From Pilasporangium apinafurcum (taxonomy: Eukaryota; Oomycota; Peronosporomycetes; Pythiales; Pythiaceae), in contig BCKE01000023.1 in the NCBI GenBank assembly GCA_001600495.1, positions 394,315-458,314 of the forward strand: a stretch of 64,000 nucleotides of DNA, read 5' to 3'. The position numbers and the translations under genes are program-made. Positions 21,401 through 30,361 of the stretch are shown here, in pieces (the stretch's first letter is position 1; every line of letters begins with the position of its first letter). A model generated the notes under the pieces. That model was not told where the DNA came from. It ran no database searches and worked only from the letters and a program-made list of their open reading frames with translations.

Positions 21401-22405
21401 GACCCGCAATAGCTGCAGAGGTATCTTCACACTGAAATCAACTTCAGTCGCTTCTTCAATTGCAAGCTTCGCACCAGTTGCTTGTACTCTCTCCTGGTCT
21501 TCCGGCATCAAAGGCAAAAACAGGAAACTCCGAAAAATGCTGTGGTGTTCGTGGAACAACGGATGTGGTTGCGGGTGGATGTTGGCAAATCGGATGACGA
21601 CAGTCGCACCATCCATGACCGATGAGTGCACAGGTAGTGTCATCTTTTGCTGAAAATTACCACTGGTAGCAATCGTGTACATCTCCTGAAATGATGTCTG
21701 TGCGTATCCAAATACTTGACTATTCTTATTGGAATGCGAATTTTCATCCGGGATCATAATTAAAATCTGAATATGCCGGTCATAAGCAGCAGGCGATCGA
21801 CAATGCACATTAAATCCCATAGCAAATTGCGGATTTCGGCTGCGTCGACGTTCACTCCAGTAACTTTCACGATCGAGAATGCCTGGGTCTGGCAATTGAG
21901 CCTTGTCGGGAAAAATAGCGCCATTGAGTGTTGTACCTAAAGGTGCTGGTGGAGGTTGCAGCATGTCCGCATTCACAAGAGTATTACTATTTGCATCATC
22001 ATTCTCAAACGCTGGTAGTTCTCTCGACACTCGTACTTCTACATTCACATCCGTGGCAGCTTTGGTTCTCGGTGATTTGCTGCTCGAGTTGGCCTGCGTC
22101 AACATACTCAGCGCACCCCGCACAAATGTCTGTGCTGATCGCGACGCTGGCGCCACAAGGCTGCCGTCGATTCCCGTACAGGACACGAAGAAGTGAAGCA
22201 TATGACGCTCGACCACTTGCCCCTTAGTCGTGGATGATTGCACCGATGGGACAGATGATGATGATGATGATGGAGGGGAAGTGGTCGAATTCGGGGTCGT
22301 TTCTGTATAGAAATCTGGGAAAACACCACTCTCCATGGGCACAACAGGCATGGAGGCCACTGGAGAGTCCCCGAAATCAATCAGATCACCCATAGCAGCC
22401 GACAT
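18461..22405 (-). CDS. Inositol polyphosphate 4-phosphatase (INPP4-like)
   Basis: 1314 aa, single exon; ATG at 22405, with a second possible start four codons on (MGDLIDFG). The catalytic CX5R loop is VTFCKSGKDRTAMSATLEQ, with Cys about 1211. INPP4 enzymes have CKSAKDRT, so only one small Ala-to-Gly change is seen and activity is likely. Upstream is a helical region typical of INPP4 (INYAVRILSRLEMLRTDYYL; LHAADAVRSLNGGRVTF). A C2-like domain lies at about 375-580 (YRVQVICGRNLV, NPFVVVRYSDN, NTEYDTPNPVWSTNEF). The first 350 residues have further beta-rich, possibly C2-like sequence. The linker at about 885-975 is acidic then Lys/Ala-rich (KKTLNKKYSKIAARAVAGAR). The family removes the 4-phosphate of PI(3,4)P2 on endomembranes. 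Length exceeds the animal enzymes (about 900-980 aa). Confidence 0.88.
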   Translation of the reverse strand: MSAAMGDLIDFGDSPVASMPVVPMESGVFPDFYTETTPNSTTSPPSSSSSSVPSVQSSTTKGQVVERHMLHFFVSCTGIDGSLVAPASRSAQTFVRGALSMLTQANSSSKSPRTKAATDVNVEVRVSRELPAFENDDANSNTLVNADMLQPPPAPLGTTLNGAIFPDKAQLPDPGILDRESYWSERRRSRNPQFAMGFNVHCRSPAAYDRHIQILIMIPDENSHSNKNSQVFGYAQTSFQEMYTIATSGNFQQKMTLPVHSSVMDGATVVIRFANIHPQPHPLFHEHHSIFRSFLFLPLMPEDQERVQATGAKLAIEEATEVDFSVKIPLQLLRVCQYELQQMYDEWKLRYNYNRKKNRHFEDDTEALNFGHDVYRVQVICGRNLVTSSSSSGTAFDSMLPGSVRPSSFSVGGRGGIMNRLKSQAGKWNTQTSSAGSSSSNGNTSSGGGINPFVVVRYSDNLNGPHEHLVGKTNTEYDTPNPVWSTNEFATTKCPHAKPSTKLHVSPALPSRIEISPVNNLKQFVFYRPSILQSPSRELTGWLRFELFNESYGYMTGLENDLVGEVMIPLQSVRDAMTVEEKIVYDDEDDEYSVRTSQCVTSLTLVDWFDVRSPTSDETFGQIQLRLNILLANPLPPSDGSANIQKAADEPRRFRLEADCAAPSTGSHLENEMPLNFLYPHALNLQKQIAQVTDMIRLTENLILQNKTFKSSQHKKRADIQGIPTNLHVSYFRIYRNFGSQPLRLSDAPPPLNQGASTEDLLGLGYSNAHATLPSSISATYQSLQQRAMLPETHCTITCGAPTAHAMGLSENGLREMELEIHRLQGILDKCTPHMVTSTVGDNAKFVSEDSMEHSFGSLEDELVDFEEESNSEEVVSTSEVSAPDTSLSPKSDGAKPAPKKTLNKKYSKIAARAVAGARATAKKRLPAKKLSKHLSSQESDDNAMVVETKYPPLKTEPDEGVDPLTSINYAVRILSRLEMLRTDYYLRKSVAVSQSVSSLVTCFVAELDLCLQEHNLKVLDQMAQIGFLIGWESLISSHGKELRMLSDAWVAIKCLETFAFQLHESASSSEVILEKREHVGYTIKVPVPPAQFAILPETLQHGGLISITSVLFTQGINEMQSLANIVGHSGVSIQSKINSTSFRSIVEYYNKFTTCGVGMSETSVGSHPDEILRNLRVTVEGENSASKNTCILLHAADAVRSLNGGRVTFCKSGKDRTAMSATLEQARLLVQRKRHVLQEIELGGASEYGPLEEVKEVANIMREFGVRMEIAKKNVGRYKYSFNSIQRKLLPEIYRPPMSTIQDMVTSVTARDS

Positions 22406-24047
22406 GTCCTGTATAGAAGAGAGAGGGAAGGAAGAGCGAATGCGATGATCTGCTTCTCCGGCTGCTTCCCGTGATGGAGAAGATGAAGCGATAAGGATAG
22501 TCGGTCGATATCATTAGCACAAAAAAAGGAATGATAACAGAAACTGAAGTGGCCCACACGAACTAAAACCTCAAGAAAACCATTAAACTAGGGACAAGGG
22601 ATTGTGCTACTTTCGTGCAACATGATCGTTGGTGTTGTGTACCCATTTTGAATCATGTGGTGACAGAATGGCTTCGTCAATGTGCTTCAAGTGGTGTGAG
22701 AGAAGAATCAATAGCATCACTTCAAGTTCAAAGGCATTCACATTGCGGCCGTAAGTGATCATCTACCAATCCTTGAGTTCTCCAACAAACGTCTTTAGTG
22801 AGTTGAAGAGTAGACATGCTTTGAGCAAAGTAGCCTATTTTTGCAACCAAGATACACTTTTGCGGCTGCATGAGCATTACAGTGAACCAGTCACCGAATA
22901 CATGCTCTTTTATGTAGTGATAGGGAACAATTTATCGATTGTCTAGTATCTATACGAAAATCTAAAGAGAAAGAGCAATTGGGATTAGGCGATAACATAG
23001 CCCATTAACCATAATAAAAAGTCTCTAGAGTCAAACCCGAGGATTAACTAAAAAAAGCGATCATGCGTCTATAGTAACGAATCACTTGCCGACGCTCACT
23101 TCACTCTACTATGTGGTCGATGTGATCAGCGCTTACCTGGATGTTGCGTCTACGTCCAGTCTGGTCGATGTAACCAAGATTGGGTCCTTTTACTGGATGA
23201 ATCATGGATGGGATTTCAAAACAATTGATGGGACGGTTTGCCACGAGTGATGGCCCAGATTTATCCCCATGAATAACTTGCGGCTGTAATTTGTGTCCTT
23301 GTTAAACGAGACTGATTACCAGATGGAAAATGAATGTATGAGTGCCATTTCAGTGCTGGAAAGGTTCAGCTTAGTTTGTTTTGACTTTGTCATGGAAAGC
23401 GGCTGCACGGAGTTCTCATGTGATTATGGGAGACATTTGCAAAAGACTTAGACAGATACATGCCCAGCATAATACGCTCACATCATGTCCGACACAAAAG
23501 TGGCATCACGATTGCAGTACATGGATTTTTAATGTTGTGGTGGGTAGGTGCCAATGATCAACAACATTTATTTTTACAAAGTGGGTGTGGTACTTAACAA
23601 CCAGCAAAGTGTATGGATACATCAGCATGTTCTTTGATTTTGCTGCGAGTTTATATATCCTCTTGTGTGCTGTGCAAATCAGAAATGATTTTCAACCCGG
23701 CTTCACTTCTTTTCTGTCGTTCTCAATAAACAAATCATATCTTTTTTCGATGAGATGGACTGTACTATGCTTTTCATATGAGACATGAGATGCATACTAG
23801 AAAATGTAGCTAACGATAACATGGTGGTAGTCATCATTTTAAGAACACTTTCGACATTTTATTGAATATCTACGTTTGTGCAGGAGAACGATCAAATTGT
23901 TTGTGGCCTTTCCAAGTAGTCACCACAAAGGAAAAACGATCCGTAGCTGGCATGGGTATTGTTTATCACACAGTTGCTAATTTCGGCATATTCGATCAAG
24001 CCACCTAAGTGCTAGAGCCTTCACATACTTTCCATTCAAAGCATACA
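22406..24047. other. Long intergenic region, no gene recognised
   Basis: About 1.6 kb. It holds the promoter of the INPP4-like gene at its left end and of the truncated ankyrin copy at its right end. Short frames such as 22755-22946 and 23585-23788 show no recognisable homology. I see no long repeats, terminal repeats or RNA genes. Confidence 0.45.
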
Positions 24048-24602
24048 ATGGTTATGGACATGCTAAGCGGACGAACTCATTTGCAGGACGATCAGCCGCT
24101 ATTGACGCGTGTAGCGGTGGTTTGCAGGGATCGACCGGTTCTGTCAGAGCTCACTCACGTTTTGTATAGTATTAATTCCTATATCGACGTGACGGAGGGC
24201 CAAAAACTTGCCGATATCGCCGAATGCGGGTCGATTGCGTTATTGAATCGAGTAGCAGCACGACAAGCCAAAAAATGGTCGTCACTGCCGCTGTTAATCG
24301 CGCAATGCTATCGCCAAGAAGAGTTTGTCGCAGCTATGCATGTGATGGCCAAGCGTGGGTTCTTAGCTGGAGCAAAGTGGCTCCGAGAGGTGTATTTTCC
24401 AAGGGGAAAAATTTTTGATGCGGCAAAGATTGCGGCTGTGAATGGACATGCGGAGCTCCTGGAGTGGATTTACGCCAATTTTCCAGAGGATCAAAGCACA
24501 ACGCTGGGTGAATTGTATGAAGCGGCGCGCCATGGGTTGATGGACGTTGTCCGTGTAATTTATGCGAACAACGGCAATACAAGATTGACTGTGCTTCTCT
24601 AA
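24048..24602 (+). pseudogene. Truncated ankyrin-family copy 2
   Basis: 184 codons from the ATG at 24048. The N-terminal module is intact and very close to the other copies: LLTRVAVVCRDRPVLSELTH, LLNRVAARQAKKWSSLPLL, CYRQEEFVAAMHVMAKRGFL, AGAKWLREVYFP. Two repeat units follow (NGHAELLEWIYANFPED; RHGLMDVVRVIYANNGN), then a stop at 24600. Full copies in this window run to 546-585 aa, so about two thirds is missing. I see no continuation in any frame downstream. Either a 3'-truncated pseudogene or a short protein that keeps only the conserved head. Confidence 0.65.
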
Positions 24603-25234
24603 TGAGATAGAGTTTGGATTGTGTTGCGCTTTTTAAGGGCTACATTAGGTGTAAAGACCGCACAGTATGTACCCATAATGGGTTAACTTACAAAAACGAA
24701 CAAAACAGAATAGTAGTAGCAGCGAGTCGATGTCCGGAAAAGGTGAAGTTCGTGAGAGAGAGTGATCGGAGACAAGAACACATACAGACAAGTGTAAATT
24801 TGCCTTTCAGCAATAACAGCACCAATTTATGATTTGGTACCAACATTCTGGTGATAGAGAGAAAATAAGACGGAATGCAGGTCGGCCGTTACTTTTACCT
24901 AATAATTTATAACCTGTTTAAAATAATTTTGATATAATATTTTTGTAAAATAGGTAATACATACTTATTTATCTCTTATATTAAATACCCTGTCTAATTC
25001 GTAAGGTTATTACTGAGTGATGACGCATTGTGGATCAGCACGCCACCGGACCAAACACTAGTCAGCAGCCAAAGGTACACACACCAGCTGACACAAAAAC
25101 AGTTGAAAAAATATGTGGCATCGCCAGTGATGAGACTACACACCCAGACAAACCAGTTGGCCATTTATCAACAGCGCTAGCCATCGATTCACACACACAT
25201 ACAGTGAGAATAGCCAAGTGGAAACTAGCTCCAG
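24603..25234. other. Intergenic region with an AT-rich island
   Basis: No gene seen. 24890-25000 is markedly AT-rich (runs such as TATAATATTTTTGTAAAATA). The last 200 bases form the 5' leader of the downstream gene; the open frame there (25030-25251) has no recognised feature. Confidence 0.45.
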
Positions 25235-27175
25235 ATGGGCAAGACGCGTGACAATGAACGCACTGCGCTACTGCAGTCGCCACCTGAACAAGGCAGTGCT
25301 GCTGCTTCACACTTCAGTGGTCTCTCACGTCTGTGGAAATCGCTCCAACAAAGCAGTCGATGTTCGTGGGGAGTTATCGCTATGCTGCTTTGGATTCTGC
25401 TGGTGGGGGCAATTGCAGCGCATTGGTTTCAGCTTTCACGGTCGCTTCTAACGTGGGAACAAGATGATATGTCTGCGCATTTCCGCTTTAAATTCACGTC
25501 GGATGTGCACACAGGCCCTGTGACCGGCCGCTTGTTGATCTGTATAGCCAAGAAGCACGCTGTGAAAGACCCACAGGGCGAAGATCAACCGCGTTTCTTA
25601 ATCGGCGATTCTGCTCAGACACAGCAGCTCTTTGCAGTCGATGTCTTTGACTTCTACCCAGACACAGAGACACGTCAGCTCAATGCCACCGAATCGTATG
25701 GCTACCCTGTACTTTCATTGAACGATATCCCAGCCGACGAGTACTGGATCCAGGGCGTTTTGCATCCGTATGTCCATTATAACCGATCGGATGGTCAACA
25801 GCTTTGGCTGCCCGGCATGAACACGTTTGAAAGCTATGGCGGTGTGTTGACTGCCCCCGGAACGCTCTTCAGCCGCGCAGAACTTGTGCAATTCGATCCA
25901 TCGCCGTCGTTTACGTTTGATATCATGATCGACCAAGTTGTTCCGCCGCTACCACCTCTAGAAGAGAAAGAAGAATTGCTCAAGCATGTGCAATTCCGCA
26001 GTCCTTCACTGTCCAAGTTTTGGGGCACGGACGTGTTCTTGAAAGCGTGGGTGTTGCTGCCGCATAAGTTTTACGATAATGCCACTGCGCACATCCACTA
26101 CCCGCTGTTTGTGTACCATACCCATTACAACCCCGAGTTCGAATTCAATTATCGATCGACTCCACCAGTTGATGACAATGACACAGCCTCACATGAGTGG
26201 TATGGCTACTATCTCTACAAGAACTGGACGTCAGAAGATCCTGACGCAGCGTTCATAAACAAACGCGGCATTATTGTGCAATTACAGCATGCCAACCCGT
26301 ACTACGACGATTCCTATGCGGTGAATTCCGCCAATATTGGACCTTATGGGGACGCCATCACGTATGAGTTCCTGCCTTACCTGGAATCCCAATTTCGAGG
26401 TATCGGTGAAGCCTGGGCACGTACAATGTATGGTGGATCAACTGGTGGCTGGGAATCGTTTGCAGTCCAAGTCTTTTACCCAGAAGAGTACAACGGTTGC
26501 TGGTCGTTCTGTCCAGATGCATTTGATTTCCACAATTTTCAGATTGTTGATCTGTTGGACGATCCCAATGCGTACTACGTGCAAGGAGACTGGACATCCA
26601 AAACGCGTGGTGCGAAAAGAAATTATTTAGGACGGATCTTGGAGACCATGGACGAAGAAAATCATCATGAAATGGTTTTAGGCTCTCGCGGTCGATCAGG
26701 TGGGCAATGGGACGCCTGGCAGGCTGTTTATTCACCAGTAAATGCTACCGATGGCTTCCCCGCTGCAATTTGGGATAAATTGACTGGTGAAATTAACCCC
26801 GAAGTGGTCGAGTACTGGGAGGCGAACTACGACATTCGCGTGAAGCTTCAACGCGAGTGGAATGCTCAACAACTTGGTACGAAACTAGTTAACAAATTAC
26901 ATGTGTTTGTGGGCGTGACCGATAGTTACTACTTGAACGATGCTGTCTACGATCTCGCTGATTTTCTGGAGCAAACGCAGGAGCCATACTACAATGGCTC
27001 AATTGAGTATGGTTTGAAAGATGGCAAAGGATTTGAGCATTGCTGGACAGGAAGCTACGATGAAACTCTCGTAATAGGTCGGAACACAGTGAACCAACGG
27101 ATCGTGCCCAGAATGATCGACCATATCGCGCGATCCGCTCCAGCTGGCACAAGTTTAGACTTTCTATCGTACTAG
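25235..27175 (+). CDS. Type II membrane-anchored esterase-like alpha/beta hydrolase
   Basis: 646 aa, single exon, ATG at 25235. A short cytosolic head with a possible acidic-dileucine-like sorting signal (NERTALLQ) precedes one membrane helix at about 45-65 (WGVIAMLLWILLVGAIAAHW). The rest would be lumenal or extracellular and has several N-glycosylation sequons (NATES, NRSDG, NATAH, NDTAS, NWTSE). The hydrolase part has PLFVYHTHYNPEF, a nucleophile elbow YGGSTGGWESF (Ser about 402) and a late His in GFEHCWTG, in the order of esterase-D/S9-type folds. It resembles putative esterases but I cannot name the substrate. The 5' leader is open without an in-frame ATG. Confidence 0.75.
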   Translation: MGKTRDNERTALLQSPPEQGSAAASHFSGLSRLWKSLQQSSRCSWGVIAMLLWILLVGAIAAHWFQLSRSLLTWEQDDMSAHFRFKFTSDVHTGPVTGRLLICIAKKHAVKDPQGEDQPRFLIGDSAQTQQLFAVDVFDFYPDTETRQLNATESYGYPVLSLNDIPADEYWIQGVLHPYVHYNRSDGQQLWLPGMNTFESYGGVLTAPGTLFSRAELVQFDPSPSFTFDIMIDQVVPPLPPLEEKEELLKHVQFRSPSLSKFWGTDVFLKAWVLLPHKFYDNATAHIHYPLFVYHTHYNPEFEFNYRSTPPVDDNDTASHEWYGYYLYKNWTSEDPDAAFINKRGIIVQLQHANPYYDDSYAVNSANIGPYGDAITYEFLPYLESQFRGIGEAWARTMYGGSTGGWESFAVQVFYPEEYNGCWSFCPDAFDFHNFQIVDLLDDPNAYYVQGDWTSKTRGAKRNYLGRILETMDEENHHEMVLGSRGRSGGQWDAWQAVYSPVNATDGFPAAIWDKLTGEINPEVVEYWEANYDIRVKLQREWNAQQLGTKLVNKLHVFVGVTDSYYLNDAVYDLADFLEQTQEPYYNGSIEYGLKDGKGFEHCWTGSYDETLVIGRNTVNQRIVPRMIDHIARSAPAGTSLDFLSY

Positions 27176-27237
27176 CTGTCTAGTGTGCTTTTGGGATAAC
27201 TGTGGTTCAACACGCACAGAAGGCGTTCAAATAGAAT

Positions 27238-28995
27238 TCATCGACTCATTTTTTGCATGTTGGTAAATCCTGCTACCGAATTGTTGATGACCGCGTCTAT
27301 CCAATGCTCAATATGGTGTTGATGGGCGTGCACAGCAATCGTGCGAATCCGTTCCAAGTCCACAAGCTCACGTTTATTTTCGTATAGCCACTCAAGTTTC
27401 TTCAATTGACCCCAGGCAGCAGCGTTATCGAAAGCCTGGGATGTACATACCTCACTTCGCTTTTGATGAAGAAACTGGAGAATGTCGATATCAGTTGTTT
27501 CATTCATCGCAGCAGCGCTACAGCCTTCCATTCGATGCTTGTGGAGAAACTGGACAATCAGAAGATGACCATGGGATGCTGCCATGTCCATTATCTTTGT
27601 ACTCCATCCTCGCGATTGGTGCTTATGAAGAAACTTTAACACATCCAATTGACCGTTCCGCACAGCTTTGAGAATTGTCGATGCACTGAAAAGTTTCGGC
27701 CGCTGCTCGTACAGGAACTTGACAACGTCCAATTGACCAGCTTCAGCTGCGTTGCAAACTGTTTGATCCATAATAAGATCGGGGAGGTTTGCATGAAACC
27801 ATTGCAGGATAGTCAAACCTGTTGGTGATTTGATCGGATAGCATAAAAGCGTTAGCGAAAATTGGAACCCCTTCTCGTGAAGCCATACAACGACATCGAG
27901 CGGCACCTTTTCACCAACAACGAGATCCATTTTCATATTCAGATTCTCTATCACCACGTGTGGATACTTGTCGAACAACCATTCGAGCATGCCCAAATGG
28001 CCGCGTTCAGCAGCGATGCGAAAAAACATTGGAATGCACGCATATCTATTTTCGTATAGCCACTTGCAGACTTCCCAGTAGTGTGTTGTTGGCGTGGTGG
28101 TTTTCCGCGCGATCGGTTTGTTCCAATGCTGCCCACTCCACCACGGTTCATACAGCTCAGTTCGATGTCCATGCAGCCAATCCAGTAATTTAACATGTCC
28201 ATGTGACGCTGCTCGATTTAAAATGGAATTGGTGATGACTGCGATCTTGCTGTGATTACTGTGAAGGTACTGCGCCACATGGAGATGACCATGTGACACA
28301 GCAGTGTAAAACATGTCTGGTGTAAAATCCTTTGCGTAATGCATATGCAACCATAGCATTGTGTCCAAATTTCCATCGATCACAGCATTCCTCATCGCAC
28401 GCAAACTGTCAAAGTCGGAGAATTTTACATGCAAGAACTGGATGAGAGGTAGATCTGAAGATTTGAGACAAAGGTTGCGTTGTCTCGGACAGAGTAGTTG
28501 ATGAAGGTTCTTTTCCCATATGACCTTTATCATGTTTAAATTACCGCGCTGCAATGCTTCCGATATAATGTCTTTAGATATTGGGTCTTCAAAAGTATCC
28601 AAAATCCACCTCAACATATCTGCATGACTGTTTTGAACTGCCAACATTGCCAGATTGAAGCATTTGCCGTCTGGGAAATACACTTCCTTAAGCCATTTTG
28701 CAGCTGGAAGAAAGCCTCGTTTCACCATCACTGGCATCGCTTCTACAAATTGCTCCTGGCGATAACTTTTGATGAGCAGTGATGATAATAAACAGGACCA
28801 GCGCTCGGCTTGTCGTGCGGCCACACGCTGTAGTAAATCCATTGAGTCAAACGTGGCTGCTCGCGCGAGCGTCATGATTTGTGCCGCATCTACAAACGCC
28901 TCGATGATCTTCAGAACGTCCGTTAGATCTGCTACAGGGATGGAGCTCGCTTTGCAGACCACATTGACACTCGTTAGTACAGGTATGGTCTCCAT
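27238..28995 (-). CDS. Ankyrin-repeat-like protein, family copy 3 (intact)
   Basis: 585 aa from the ATG at 28995; the ten codons upstream lack an ATG. The head module is TSVNVVCKASSIPVADLTDV, LLQRVAARQAERWSCLLSSL, SYRQEQFVEAMPVMVKRGFL, PAAKWLKEVYFPDGK. About twelve helical units follow, with strong ankyrin character in GHLHVAQYLHSNHSK, ASHGHVKLLDWLHGHRTEL, ERGHLGMLEWLFDKYP, AGQLDVVKFLYEQRP, NGQLDVLKFLHKHQSRG and SHGHLLIVQFLHKHRMEGC. An insertion between units 6 and 7 (SGQHWNKPIARKTTTPT) also occurs in the 56.8 kb copy with a different sequence. Probably a cytosolic protein-binding protein. It is convergent with the esterase-like gene, with only 62 bases between the stops. Confidence 0.8.
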   Translation of the reverse strand: METIPVLTSVNVVCKASSIPVADLTDVLKIIEAFVDAAQIMTLARAATFDSMDLLQRVAARQAERWSCLLSSLLIKSYRQEQFVEAMPVMVKRGFLPAAKWLKEVYFPDGKCFNLAMLAVQNSHADMLRWILDTFEDPISKDIISEALQRGNLNMIKVIWEKNLHQLLCPRQRNLCLKSSDLPLIQFLHVKFSDFDSLRAMRNAVIDGNLDTMLWLHMHYAKDFTPDMFYTAVSHGHLHVAQYLHSNHSKIAVITNSILNRAASHGHVKLLDWLHGHRTELYEPWWSGQHWNKPIARKTTTPTTHYWEVCKWLYENRYACIPMFFRIAAERGHLGMLEWLFDKYPHVVIENLNMKMDLVVGEKVPLDVVVWLHEKGFQFSLTLLCYPIKSPTGLTILQWFHANLPDLIMDQTVCNAAEAGQLDVVKFLYEQRPKLFSASTILKAVRNGQLDVLKFLHKHQSRGWSTKIMDMAASHGHLLIVQFLHKHRMEGCSAAAMNETTDIDILQFLHQKRSEVCTSQAFDNAAAWGQLKKLEWLYENKRELVDLERIRTIAVHAHQHHIEHWIDAVINNSVAGFTNMQKMSR

Positions 28996-29198
28996 TTTTG
29001 ATGTGCTATGTGGATTCGAAATCAAATAATGAGCTATTGAATATTTTGAGATGAAAGCAAGTGAGTGATGGTCATCGAATCTATGTGGCTACATTTTGGA
29101 AAGTGATGTGATGGATATTCCATTGTTACACTTTGGATATCCAGATCTCATGGTTTGTAGTTGTGAAACAAAAGCCAAGAAGAACGATACAGAGAGCA

Positions 29199-29865
29199 AT
29201 GCCATTGCTGACGTGTGTGCGAGTGATCATGCGAGTTATACCCATCCTGTCTGCATTGGATGAGATCCTCAGAGACATAGAGATGTTCTTGGACGCCTCT
29301 TGTAATTGAGGTCTTGAAAAAGCAGTGGAATAGAAGTTCTTGTATTGTTGTGTCTTGTAGTCGCACAGCATGAGGTCCAGTGGGGCAAGATCAACTGTGC
29401 ACTTTCGAAACGTTATCGTGAGGAGCAATTCGCGATAGTAGTATCGACCATGATAAAGCATGGTTACTTGGCTGGCGCGAAATGCCTGAAGGACGTCTAT
29501 CTCCCTGGTGCAATGTTCAAAAATGTTTTCGACACGTCGACCACTAGTGGACACACCGTTCTCCTTGCATGGGTGTATGAGACTTTTCCTGAGGCTCTTC
29601 CTTAATGCATCAATCTCTTAGTGCACATCATATAATAAGACTCTGTCGATATCACCTGTCTTTGGTGTGCACAGAAGCATTATGACTATTCTGGAGCTGA
29701 AGAAAACAATGAGTACTGTGCATCGGCCATTTACCGATCACCCAGTTCCTTTATGAGAACTATCCAGAATACAATACTGAGTGTGCCGTGAAAGAAGCTA
29801 CTGTTAGGCAACATCTGCTTCATTTTTATAGGCTCAGCCAGGCGATACATCGTGTGATAATGCTC
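29199..29865 (+). pseudogene. Decayed ankyrin-family copy 4
   Basis: Pieces of the family head module appear in order but in different frames. MPLLTCVRVIMRVIPILSA begins at 29199 and breaks at a stop after about 37 codons. At about 29352-29605 another frame gives CALSKRYREEQFAIVVSTMI, KHGYLAGAKCLKDVYLPG and GHTVLLAWVYETFPEA, then a stop. Near 29735-29860 a third fragment reads ITQFLYENYPEYNTECAVKE. Frameshifts and stops show it is not functional. It lies divergent from intact copy 3, 200 bases away, which suggests a local inverted duplication followed by decay. Confidence 0.7.
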
Positions 29866-30361
29866 TAGCGCATCATGAAATGTGTGGATGGGTTATTGGC
29901 CACTATATCATGCAAAAAGAGAGGTACCAGATTCGTCGGAATCGCTCGTTGACATGTTACAACCAGCCAAATCGGATTGTTGGTGCATTGATGCGATCGA
30001 ATTGAGAGTTTGATCTTGTATTTATACGTAGACAACGATTGGGGCTTTTCTTCGCGTTCTGATGAAGAGGAGAACATACCAAGCGTTTCCTTCATGGAAC
30101 CCTAATGTTGTACATGCAAGTGGGAACTTGGCAACAATTCAATTTTCTTCATGATCATTTTATTGGACCCGAAAACGGGAAAATACTGAACAAAATGGTG
30201 GTTCGATTAGCAATGCTCGATGCTTGTTCGCATGTGAACAGTAAATTCTATCCATATCGAGCCGTACATTTGCTTTCAACTTTCAAAATATCTTTGGGCA
30301 GCTACAGCTGCAGACAAGAAGTCACTTTCAAGTTGAATGACAGAACGCCGAGATCCATGTT
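29866..30361. other. Intergenic, possibly more ankyrin relic
   Basis: No intact gene. The fragment QQFNFLHDHFIG near 30120 vaguely resembles one family repeat, but this is too short to call. Confidence 0.35.

Noticed and set aside
29126-29554. Minus-strand 142-codon frame
   Set aside because: The plus strand of the same interval holds the head module of an ankyrin relic; the minus frame has no recognisable feature.
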